A DNA stretch of 64,000 nt, taken from contig JAHBXT010000002.1 in NCBI GenBank assembly GCA_019636385.1, forward strand, positions 434,001 to 498,000, read 5' to 3'. Shown piece after piece: positions 43,461 to 50,978 of this stretch. Position numbers and translations under genes: made by a program. A model generated the notes under the pieces. The model was not told where the DNA came from, made no database searches, and was given only the letters and a program-made list of their open reading frames with translations. Numbering within the stretch: position 1 is the stretch's first letter; every line of letters begins with the position of its first letter. Source of the DNA: Pirellulaceae bacterium. GTDB taxonomy: Bacteria > Planctomycetota > Planctomycetia > Pirellulales > Pirellulaceae.

Positions 43461-44132
43461 ATGGGCCGTGACATTCGCCGATCCTTGCGGGGCTTAGGGC
43501 TGCACCTTGACTTTTGGCGAGAGTGTCTGCGTCGACCGCGCCATGTGGCATCCGTCGTGGCTAGTTCTCGATTCTTAGAGCAACGCCTGGTCGATGTCGC
43601 GGAGGTGCCACAGGTCCGCTGTATCGTCGAATTGGGGCCCGGTACGGGAGGGACAACTCAATCGCTGTTGGCTGCGATGGATCACAGCGCGACTTTACTG
43701 GCCATCGAACTGATTCCCTCACTGGCTCGCCAATTGAAGACCATTGAGGAGCCTCGGCTTGTCGTGGAGCAAGCCGATGCGGTGGAACTGCGAAATATTC
43801 TCACCGATCGACGGCTGCCCCAACCGGATCGCATCATTTCTGGAATCCCCTTCTCCGCTCTCAAACCTGAGCAAGCGCAGCGATTGATGCAGCAAATCTA
43901 TGAGCTGTTAGCGCCTGGCGGGTATTTCATTGCCTATCAGGTTCGGAACGTAGTTGTGTCGCTGGCCGAACCCTATTTCGGCCCCGGCGAGATGTTTCGT
44001 GAGTACCGAAATGTGCCTCCGTTAAAGATCTACCGTTGGCGAAAGCACGCCGGTGACGGCTGTTGCCAACGGAGGGCAGTAGCTCGCAAGGTCTTGGGTA
44101 CGCAGAATTTGGCGGGAACGATTATGACTTGA
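43461..44132 (+). CDS. SAM-dependent methyltransferase (phospholipid N-methyltransferase-like)
   Basis: 223-residue class I methyltransferase. An N-terminal helix with FWRECLRRPRHVASVVASSRFL resembles the membrane-binding start of PmtA-type phosphatidylethanolamine N-methyltransferases. The SAM motif is VELGPGTGGTTQSLL, followed by LLAIELIPSLA (acidic motif II) and IISGIPFSAL (motif IV). FFAYQ-type and PYFGPGEMFREYRNVPPLKIYRW strands close the fold. It could methylate a phospholipid head group; a KsgA-like rRNA methyltransferase is less likely because the N-terminal region differs. Convergent with the RF-like gene, 12 nt apart. Confidence 0.78.
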   Translation: MGRDIRRSLRGLGLHLDFWRECLRRPRHVASVVASSRFLEQRLVDVAEVPQVRCIVELGPGTGGTTQSLLAAMDHSATLLAIELIPSLARQLKTIEEPRLVVEQADAVELRNILTDRRLPQPDRIISGIPFSALKPEQAQRLMQQIYELLAPGGYFIAYQVRNVVVSLAEPYFGPGEMFREYRNVPPLKIYRWRKHAGDGCCQRRAVARKVLGTQNLAGTIMT

Positions 44133-44144
44133 GGCCAGCGGTCA

Positions 44145-44711
44145 TTATTTCAGAGGCGGCAGCAAGAGTTGTTGCCGCTGCTGATTGACCAATTGCAGTG
44201 CTTGTGGTTGGGCCTTGAGTAGCGCCACCAACTGCGAACTGGTGGTATCTAATTTCTTTGCTGCAGCGGCTGGCTTCCAACCGGCTGCTGACAAATGGTC
44301 GAGCGCTTCAGCTAACAGAGCCGGAAAATCGCTATGATCGCAGGCAATGCTCAGGCGTTGGCGGCTAAGTCGCTGGTACCACAGACTACTAGGCTCGGGA
44401 ACATTTGCAGCCTGCAGTTGAACTCCTGCCGCGGTCAAGTCGCAGCCAGGCAAACCTGCGCCAATTGAATCGGCCCACGGGCTGCGGTGGTGTACGGCCA
44501 GCTTCAATCGCAACCTACTTATGGCAACACGGCGATTAGCCGCTTGGCTGCGCCGCTCGCCTGCCTGCGCCTCGATGCCCGTCGGCTGATGTACGAGAAT
44601 CACGGCTGTTTCACATTTATTGCGATGTTGACCGCCTGGACCGCTGCGCCGACCAGTTCGAAACAGGCACGCCTTCATCAACTGTTCTTCAGCTAAACAA
44701 GCTGGATGCAT
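44145..44711 (-). CDS. Peptide chain release factor-like protein (GGQ domain)
   Basis: 188-residue protein with a class I release factor catalytic domain: GRRSGPGGQHRNKCETAVIL contains the GGQ motif that triggers peptidyl-tRNA hydrolysis, followed by HQPTGIEAQAGERRSQAANR. There is no codon-recognition domain. This makes it a relative of ArfB/ICT1-type ribosome rescue factors; the C-terminal half (SAAGWKPAAAAKKLDTTSSQ) is different from ArfB's basic tail. The ATG at 44711 lies only 13 nt after the end of tRNA-Leu on the same strand; an internal ATG at 44678 is an alternative start nearer the GGQ domain. Confidence 0.82.
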   Translation of the reverse strand: MHPACLAEEQLMKACLFRTGRRSGPGGQHRNKCETAVILVHQPTGIEAQAGERRSQAANRRVAISRLRLKLAVHHRSPWADSIGAGLPGCDLTAAGVQLQAANVPEPSSLWYQRLSRQRLSIACDHSDFPALLAEALDHLSAAGWKPAAAAKKLDTTSSQLVALLKAQPQALQLVNQQRQQLLLPPLK

Positions 44712-44724
44712 GAGTATCCATCAA

Positions 44725-44808
44725 TGCCCAGGACTGGATTTGAACCAGCAAGGGGTTGCCCCCACAACGACCTCAACGTTGCGCGTCTGCCAATTTCGCC
44801 ACCTGGGC
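44725..44808 (-). tRNA. tRNA-Leu (anticodon GAG)
   Basis: 84-nt class II tRNA read on the minus strand. The acceptor stem GCCCAGG pairs with CCTGGGC, followed by discriminator A. The D-arm is GTGGCGAAATTGGCAGAC. The anticodon stem CAACG/CGTTG encloses the loop TTGAGGT, with anticodon GAG at 44774-44772. A long variable arm (TGGGGGCAACCCCT) and the T-arm GCTGGTTCAAATCCAGT complete the fold. The 3' CCA is not encoded. Confidence 0.96.
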
Positions 44809-44995
44809 AGCCAATGTCCAGCTTGCGCTGCGACCGGCTGGCGGATGTTCACTATAGGATTTGGTCCGTGTTCGTCAAGGCCGCGATGTCGTTCGGAGCA
44901 TCTGCCAGAATTGGGAATAGCGCCACACTTTTGCCCACAGCAGCGATTGATTGCCAATAGCGAGGACATACCGCAGACAAGCAAAGCTGCCGCGA

Positions 44996-46957
44996 CTACA
45001 TTCTGGGCACGACGCCGATTCCCAACAGCCCCAAGCCATGCTCCAAGACACGGCCGGTTACTTGGCAAATTCTCAAACGACTTTGGCGCTGAGCATGGTC
45101 GTCGGCCGTAAGTACTGGGCACTGTTCAAAGAAGGAGGCAAACTGCTTGGCGAGTTCGTACAGGTATCCTGTTAACAGGTGCGGATAGTATTCGGCCACT
45201 ACCTGATGCAGCACGTCTTCTAATTGTAGCAACTGCAGGGCCAAGGTTCGCTCGGCCGGGTGTTGAACAACGATCGAGTCAGGCACGGCCATCAGCGAGT
45301 ACCCCTGAGCCTCGGCACGCCGTAGGATGGATTGGGTGCGCGCGTACATGTACTGGACGTAGGTAGCTGTATTGCCATCCAGCGCGACCATTTTCTCTGT
45401 GTTGAACTCATAATCGCTGGTACGATTGTGACTCAGGTCGGCATATTTGATCGCGCCCAGTCCAACTACATTGGCAATATGCCGTTGCTCGTCCAGCGGC
45501 ATATCGAGGCCAGCTTTCTGCAGACGTTCCGGCGTGCACACCGCTTGAAACGCACGCTCGACGGCTTCATCCAGCAGGTGTTCCAGCCCCACCACACTGC
45601 CGCTGCGAGTCTTAAACGGCTTGCCGTCCGGCCCCAGCACGGTACCAAAACTGACGTGCTGCAATTGAACTTTGTTGTAGCCCATTTTGCGGGCTGCCGC
45701 GAACAGCTTGGCAAAGTGCTCGCTTTGACGCATATCGACGACGTACAGAATCACATCAGGGCGAAACTGCTGCATGCGATACTGGATAGTAGCCAGATCG
45801 GTGGTTGCATACAGATAGGCCCCATCGCTTTTACGAATAATCATTGGCGCGTCAAAGCCGTCTAAAAAGACGCAGGTAGCCCCTTCGCTGATCGTCGCCA
45901 AACCACGACTCAAGAATTGTTCAACTAAGTCACCAAGCAGCGGATGATAGAAGCTCTCGCCCAACGTGTAGTCGAACTCAATTCCCAACCGGTGATAGAC
46001 GGTCTCGATTTCGCGAAGTGAGATGGGCAGGAATTGATTCCACAAAGCTAGGTTTTGCTCGTCACCTTCGTGTAGTCGCACCGTTTCCAGTTGACACCGC
46101 TTTTCCAAATTCGGATGCGCAGCGGACACCGCAAGTAGCGCCGGGGAATCTTGAACGAATTGAACCTTGCCCTGGAGTTCTTCAAGTTGCTCCTGCGCGG
46201 CCCGCACCGCCTTTTGAGCCGCCGCGATATCCTTTTTTTGCTGTGGCTCAGGCACGCCGGATACCGCCTTTGCGGAGGCGAGTTTGCGTTGAGCGTCCGC
46301 CAGCTTCTTTTCCGCTGGCGGCAGTTTGCATAGCGTCTCTTGATAGCCAATGATTTGCTGGACGAGTCGGTACAGACGGCCGAGTTCTGCTACAGCATCG
46401 CGCTCATAGGCCTCCGCATCAACAAAATGTTTGTAGCCGTAGATAATCATCCCAAACTGCGTTCCCCAATCTCCCAGATGATTGTCGGTGATCACGCGAT
46501 GTCCAAGGAATCGCAGAATCTTGGCTAGTGCGTCGCCAATCACCGTGGTGCGAATGTGGCCCACATGCATGGGCTTGGCAACATTTGGGGCTGAATAATC
46601 AATGACATAGGTGCGAGGAACCGCGCAGGGCGTTATTCCCAACCGTGAGTCGCTGGCCATTAACTCCAATTGGCGATTCAAAAAATCGCTGCGCAGGCGT
46701 AAGTTGATGAAGCCTGGGCCAGCGACTTCAGGCGGATGGCACAAGTCGTCCAGCCGCAATCGGCTGACAAGTTCAGCAGCGATCTGCTGAGGTGGCTTGC
46801 CCAGCTCCTGCTTGAGCGGCATGGCCACGTTGGCCTGGTAGTCCCCGTGTTGCGGGTCTCGAGCCAGCGTGATGCGCTGCAGATGTTCTTGCGGGTTGGC
46901 AACCCAACCGTCCAAGGCCTCGGCGAAACGCTGGCGTATCAAAGACAGGATTTGCAT
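44996..46957 (-). CDS. argS: Arginyl-tRNA synthetase
   Basis: 653-residue class I aminoacyl-tRNA synthetase for arginine. An N-terminal additional domain (FAEALDGWVANPQEHLQRITLA and GPGFINLRL) precedes the catalytic core with the HIGH motif in APNVAKPMHVGHIRTT. The canonical KMSKS is replaced by the usual ArgS variant region GKPFKTRSGSVV. The DALR anticodon-binding domain is at the C-terminus (RTQSILRRAEAQGYS, YLYELAKQFASFFEQCPVL). A charged helical insert of about 60 residues (KKLADAQRKLASAKA ... AVRAAQEQLEELQGK) sits in the catalytic domain. The start is an ATG at 46957. rsfS lies 75 nt upstream on the same strand. Confidence 0.96.
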   Translation of the reverse strand: MQILSLIRQRFAEALDGWVANPQEHLQRITLARDPQHGDYQANVAMPLKQELGKPPQQIAAELVSRLRLDDLCHPPEVAGPGFINLRLRSDFLNRQLELMASDSRLGITPCAVPRTYVIDYSAPNVAKPMHVGHIRTTVIGDALAKILRFLGHRVITDNHLGDWGTQFGMIIYGYKHFVDAEAYERDAVAELGRLYRLVQQIIGYQETLCKLPPAEKKLADAQRKLASAKAVSGVPEPQQKKDIAAAQKAVRAAQEQLEELQGKVQFVQDSPALLAVSAAHPNLEKRCQLETVRLHEGDEQNLALWNQFLPISLREIETVYHRLGIEFDYTLGESFYHPLLGDLVEQFLSRGLATISEGATCVFLDGFDAPMIIRKSDGAYLYATTDLATIQYRMQQFRPDVILYVVDMRQSEHFAKLFAAARKMGYNKVQLQHVSFGTVLGPDGKPFKTRSGSVVGLEHLLDEAVERAFQAVCTPERLQKAGLDMPLDEQRHIANVVGLGAIKYADLSHNRTSDYEFNTEKMVALDGNTATYVQYMYARTQSILRRAEAQGYSLMAVPDSIVVQHPAERTLALQLLQLEDVLHQVVAEYYPHLLTGYLYELAKQFASFFEQCPVLTADDHAQRQSRLRICQVTGRVLEHGLGLLGIGVVPRM

Positions 46958-47032
46958 CGTGCAAGTCTCTTTTCTCTGGGGGCTGGTGAACTCGTGTGGC
47001 TTGAGTCAGTCGAGTGAATGAGTTCGAGCGAG

Positions 47033-47506
47033 TTACTGAAGTCGAGCGATTTGGGCTGATGCTTGGGCGACAATTGCAGAAATGTCGATTTGTCGAGCGT
47101 CTCCCCACAGCGACTCCAAGTCGTAGAACTCGCGGGTTTCCTGATCAAACAGGTGGACGACGATACTGCCATAGTCCAAGACGATCCAGCGCCCCTGCTC
47201 GACGCCGGAAACACTCAACTTCCGCTGGTCGAACTGAGTCTTCATACGTCGATCGATTTCGTGACTGATGGCTACAAGCTGCCGCTTGCTTGCGCCGGTG
47301 GCGATTACGAAATAATCGAACAGCGACGTCTGCCGTGTCAACTCCAGCAGCAAAATGTCCTGACCTCGGTTTTCCGCCGCAGCCTCTACTGCCGCCCGAG
47401 CCATATTGAGCGACTCGTCAAGCTGCGCCTGAGGAACCAAGCAAGGGGGCTCGGAAACCTGATTCGAAGGATTGGCCGGTGAATGTTGATTGGGGTCGGC
47501 GGACAT
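47033..47506 (-). CDS. rsfS: Ribosomal silencing factor RsfS
   Basis: 157-residue Iojap/RsfS protein, which binds uL14 and blocks subunit joining when nutrients fall. Family motifs: DILLLELTRQTSLFDYFVIATGASKRQL, then VEQGRWIVLDYGSIVVHLFDQETREFYDLESLWGDA. The first 50 residues are a Pro/Gln/Asn-rich extension not needed for the domain. The start is an ATG at 47506. It is followed by argS, so the two translation genes probably share a transcript. Confidence 0.93.
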   Translation of the reverse strand: MSADPNQHSPANPSNQVSEPPCLVPQAQLDESLNMARAAVEAAAENRGQDILLLELTRQTSLFDYFVIATGASKRQLVAISHEIDRRMKTQFDQRKLSVSGVEQGRWIVLDYGSIVVHLFDQETREFYDLESLWGDARQIDISAIVAQASAQIARLQ

Positions 47507-48024
47507 GCGCTGCTTGACAAGATATGGTGAACTTAGGCCCTAAACTCGAAATTATAACTTCTCAGCCGAATTGAAACACTTCTACTGGCCCAATTCCTAC
47601 CGCGCAGAGCCGAAAATCCAGGTTTCGACAGAAAAGACCAGCATTTGAGGCTCAGGTTCAGTCGTCCGGCATCAAGAATTGAGCCTGCCCGGCGAATGCC
47701 ACTGGGTCGCTAAGGTAGCTACCGTCGACAGAGGGAGGAATAGATGTCGGTTTCAAAGGGATCAAATTCCTTCTCGGCTAATGCAACGAGTGATGAAGCC
47801 CCGCGACGGTTTTCGAAAGCCAGCGGTTTGCCATGCAGCGCAAGCACTGCCAGGACATCACCTTCCCATTGGCGTTTTAGATTGGCTAATTTACTGTTAT
47901 AGTTCGTGCCGGACTTGGTCGAGAAGACTGTATCCGGTCACCCTCGATGGCTTCCAAGTCCATGGTGGGCCTACGAAGCCTGCGAATAATTACAGAATAA
48001 TTACAAGTATAGGATGAAGACTCA
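47507..48024. other. Divergent intergenic region
   Basis: 518 nt. A plus-strand open frame of 112 codons ends just before lepB but has no recognisable features and is not called. Near the right end a direct repeat (AATAATTACAG / AATAATTACAA, about 47983-48005) makes an A/T-rich leader before the signal peptidase gene. Confidence 0.45.
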
Positions 48025-49830
48025 ATGGCGGCGGCGACCATCCCCAAGGGAACGATTCAGCCCAATCATCACCTGCGCGAGACCGTCGAGTCGATTGTGG
48101 TGGCCTTTATATTAGCTTTCCTGTTCCGCGCATTTGTAGCTGAAGCCTTCGTCATTCCCACCGGATCGATGGCACCAACACTGATGGGGGCCCACAAGGA
48201 TTTATACTGCAACCAATGTGGCTCGCGGTATCAAGTGGGTGCTAGCCTTGAATTTGACAGCCAATCGGGGGCTCGCACCGGTAACTATGTGATTGGAAGT
48301 CATTCGTCGATCTGCCGAGCGGTGAATCCAATCGACTTTAACGACGCCAATCAAGCCACATTCAGTGGCGACCGCATACTAGTCAGTAAATTTGATTACG
48401 TTCTCAGCAAGCCTCAACGCTGGGATGTATTGGTTTTCAAATTCCCTGAAGAGGCGCGCATGAATTATATCAAGCGACTGGTGGGATTGCCCGGCGAGCA
48501 GATTCTGATTCAAGAGGGGGATATCTATACGCGGACCCAATCAAATGCTCCTTGGGTAATCGCTCGCAAGCCGGCCCACAAGGTCTTGGCCGTGCGTCAA
48601 CCAGTGGCGGATACGAGCCATCAAGCTGCCGAATTGGTAAAACGAGGGTTCCCAAGTTTGTGGCAACCTTGGTCTGAAGGCGGAAAACAAACGCCTTGGC
48701 AGGTAAATCACTCGCCGGAAGCTTGGTCAGCCAATTTGTCAGCTGACCCACAGACGAGTTGGCTCCGCTACTATCACAAAGATTTGACTCCTCGACAATG
48801 GTTGGCTGTCGAGCAAGGCCAACAGTTGCCAGAGGTGTCGCCCACGCAATCACAATTGATTACTGACTTTCTGGCCTATAACAGCTACTACGCTAAATCC
48901 TTGAGGCAGCAAGATATCCGGGAGATCAAAGTCGATGATCTTGTCCAACAACCGCAGTCGGAAAATGGCGTTCACTGGGTCGGAGATTTGATAGGCGAAT
49001 TCGATGTCGAAGTCGAATCGTCTAGCGGCCAGTTGTGTTTGCAAGTTGTCGAGTTCGGGCTTGAATTCCAGGTGGCCATCGATATCACCACTGGGGATGT
49101 TCAGTTGACGGCCTGGGATGCAAGTCAGTTGGAACGCAGCAACCTGGACGGGTTTTTTAGCGGCGAAAGCGAATTGGTGGCCGCTTGTAAAATTCGCGGT
49201 CCGGGACGCTACCAAGTTGCCTTGGCCAACGTCGACGATCAAATTCTTCTGTGGGTCAATGGGCGATTGGTCAAGTTCAATCGCCCGGCAGAATTCGACT
49301 CCTGGAGTCTCAGAGACGACAAGCAGCGGCGCCCGTTTTGGCTGGAATCGCGGCCATTGGACGCAGCACCGATTGCCATTGGCGGGAAGGACATTGATAT
49401 GACCGTGCATCGGGCGCAAGTCTTCCGCGACTTATACTACACCGCTGTCCAGCGGCACGGTTATCGCAATTATGATTCGACTGACTTTGGTCAAGCCCGC
49501 TCCCGATTGCGCGCCCCAGATGTATTGGGCAATGGTACCAGTGGCATGGACGACGACGAGATCATTGCGGCCGTTTACGCAAAACCTAAGCTTTGGCAAA
49601 CCACTGCCCTTTTTAGTCTGCGCAATAAGAACGAGTATACCCTCGGTGAAGGCCAGTATTTTCCATTAGGCGACAATAGCGCTCAAAGCTCTGACGCGCG
49701 CATGTGGGAACGTAAATTCGTGGACGAAAAGTATCTGCTCGGCAAGGCTTTGCTAGTATTTTGGCCGCATTATTGGAATCGCCCAATTCCTTTCTTGCCC
49801 GACTTTGGCCGGATGGGTTTGATCCGCTAG
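48025..49830 (+). CDS. lepB: Signal peptidase I with a large inserted domain
   Basis: 601-residue type I signal peptidase. One membrane helix (VESIVVAFILAFLFRAFVAEAF) leads to the catalytic Ser in IPTGSMAPTL. The catalytic Lys is in NYIKRLVGLPGE and the late family box is PLGDNSAQSSDARMW. The usual enzyme has 250-320 residues. Here about 290 extra residues lie between the Lys box and the C-terminal box, partly beta-rich (DVEVESSSGQLCLQVVEFG, GRYQVALANVDDQILLWVNG), resembling a jelly-roll. A CNQC near the Ser, with one later Cys, looks like a partial zinc knuckle. It acts on the outer face of the inner membrane. Confidence 0.9.
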   Translation: MAAATIPKGTIQPNHHLRETVESIVVAFILAFLFRAFVAEAFVIPTGSMAPTLMGAHKDLYCNQCGSRYQVGASLEFDSQSGARTGNYVIGSHSSICRAVNPIDFNDANQATFSGDRILVSKFDYVLSKPQRWDVLVFKFPEEARMNYIKRLVGLPGEQILIQEGDIYTRTQSNAPWVIARKPAHKVLAVRQPVADTSHQAAELVKRGFPSLWQPWSEGGKQTPWQVNHSPEAWSANLSADPQTSWLRYYHKDLTPRQWLAVEQGQQLPEVSPTQSQLITDFLAYNSYYAKSLRQQDIREIKVDDLVQQPQSENGVHWVGDLIGEFDVEVESSSGQLCLQVVEFGLEFQVAIDITTGDVQLTAWDASQLERSNLDGFFSGESELVAACKIRGPGRYQVALANVDDQILLWVNGRLVKFNRPAEFDSWSLRDDKQRRPFWLESRPLDAAPIAIGGKDIDMTVHRAQVFRDLYYTAVQRHGYRNYDSTDFGQARSRLRAPDVLGNGTSGMDDDEIIAAVYAKPKLWQTTALFSLRNKNEYTLGEGQYFPLGDNSAQSSDARMWERKFVDEKYLLGKALLVFWPHYWNRPIPFLPDFGRMGLIR

Positions 49831-49854
49831 CTCGTTTTTGCAATGATCCCTGCT

Positions 49855-49881
49855 CCGGCAATATAGCCGCTGCCGGGTTTT
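49855..49881 (+). terminator. Possible terminator after lepB
   Basis: CCGGCA (49855-49860) pairs with TGCCGG (49871-49876) and is followed by GTTTTA. The stem is short but well placed 25 nt after the lepB stop. It directly borders the dispersed element copy A. Confidence 0.45.
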
Positions 49882-49883
49882 AC

Positions 49884-49992
49884 AGGGTGGGACAAGCGGG
49901 GCCTGTTTAACGTGCGTATCTATACCAAGGTAAGTTTCTCGTGACAGAGTTCGTGAATTAGGAATTGTCTCGACCTCGCGCCGGCCCACCAC
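49884..49992 (+). repeat. Dispersed intergenic element, copy A
   Basis: 109 nt beginning GGGTGGGACAAGCGGGGC and ending GCGCCGGCCCACCA. It fills most of the gap between lepB and the LptB-like gene. The middle shares GCGTATCTATACC...GTAAG with copy C (GCGTATTTCTAC...CTAAG). The ends are near-inverted (GGTGGG and CCCACC), as in MITE or REP-type elements. Confidence 0.6.
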
Positions 49993-50063
49993 AGTCGTGA
50001 GCGGTTACCCGGCCACCATGCGTTTCAATCGAGTTCGATTTTGGGACGGAAATAGCTTCAAGG

Positions 50064-50894
50064 ATGACATCGGCGATGAATGTGGTACTGGAGGTCGAAG
50101 GACTCGAAAAATCCTATGGCCGCCGTCAGGTGGTAGCGGGCGTAAGTATGTCGGTAGGCGAGGCTGAAATCGTTGGCCTGTTAGGCCCCAACGGTGCCGG
50201 CAAGTCGACGAGCTTCAAAATGACTTGCGGACTTGTAAAACCCGATCGCGGACGCGTTCGGCTCAACGACCTTGAAGTCACTGACTGGCCATTATTCCGC
50301 CGCGCAGGTGAGGGTGGTATGGGCTATTTGGCTCAGGAGTCCAGCGTGTTTCGCAAGTTGACTGTCGAGCAAAACATCTCCAGCCTCTACGAGCTACTGG
50401 GCGTTCCGTATCGCGAGCGCAAGCAACGCACTCACAAGCTGCTGGAAGACTTCGAGATCACACATATCCGCCGCTCCAAGGCTGGCCGGCTGTCCGGTGG
50501 TGAGCGCCGGCGACTGGAGATTGCTCGCTGCCTAGTTTCCGATCCCAAGATCATCATGCTGGACGAACCGTTTGCCGGTATCGACCCGGTTACAGTTCAG
50601 AACATTCAGCAGATTATTGTTAAGCTACGCGAGCGCGGCATCGCCATTTTGATTACCGACCATGCTGCTCGTGAAATTCTGGAGACCGTTGATCGCTGCT
50701 ACGTCATTAGCAAAGGTAGTGTATTGCATGAGGGCTCGCCGGATTCCGTCATGAATCATCCCGAGGTGCGCAAGCAGTACTTGGGTGAAATTTCCAGCCA
50801 GCCCGCGCCGCTGTCCGGGCCACACTTCTTCCGCCGCAGTCAGCGTGCTACCATCCAGCCGGCGCATCGTCCATCGCGCCGCACAGATGTCTAG
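50064..50894 (+). CDS. lptB: LptB-like ABC transporter ATP-binding protein
   Basis: 276-residue ATPase of the lipopolysaccharide export type. Walker A is GPNGAGKST, the Q-loop region is GMGYLAQESSVFRKLTVEQN, the signature is LSGGERRRLEIARCL, Walker B is IIMLDEPFAGIDPVTV and the H-loop is ITDHAAREIL. GYLAQESSVFRKL and EPFAGIDP are typical of LptB, which powers LPS movement from the inner membrane. The C-terminal tail (RSQRATIQPAHRPSRRTDV) is a basic extension. No lptA, C, F or G lies beside it. The start is ATG 50064 or 50076. Confidence 0.88.
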   Translation: MTSAMNVVLEVEGLEKSYGRRQVVAGVSMSVGEAEIVGLLGPNGAGKSTSFKMTCGLVKPDRGRVRLNDLEVTDWPLFRRAGEGGMGYLAQESSVFRKLTVEQNISSLYELLGVPYRERKQRTHKLLEDFEITHIRRSKAGRLSGGERRRLEIARCLVSDPKIIMLDEPFAGIDPVTVQNIQQIIVKLRERGIAILITDHAAREILETVDRCYVISKGSVLHEGSPDSVMNHPEVRKQYLGEISSQPAPLSGPHFFRRSQRATIQPAHRPSRRTDV

Positions 50895-50910
50895 CCGAGC
50901 GGCAGTTGCA

Positions 50911-50935
50911 AATCACCGTCGCCACCGTCTGGCGG
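50911..50935 (+). repeat. Short palindromic repeat core
   Basis: AATCACCGTCGCCACCGTCT then GGCGG carries the same CACCGTCTGGCG core as the inverted repeat at 18603-18614. It lies between the convergent LptB-like and symporter genes. Confidence 0.5.
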
Positions 50936-50978
50936 CAGTAGTTATTTTTCTGCAGCTCGTCCCAGCCAGATGGGCGAC

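Noticed and set aside
44725..44808. The tRNA-Leu as an integration (att) site
   Set aside because: No integrase gene and no repeated copy of the tRNA 3' end were noticed nearby.
47679..48017. A 112-codon plus-strand frame before lepB
   Set aside because: Composition is unlike its neighbours' proteins and no motif is seen; kept as intergenic.
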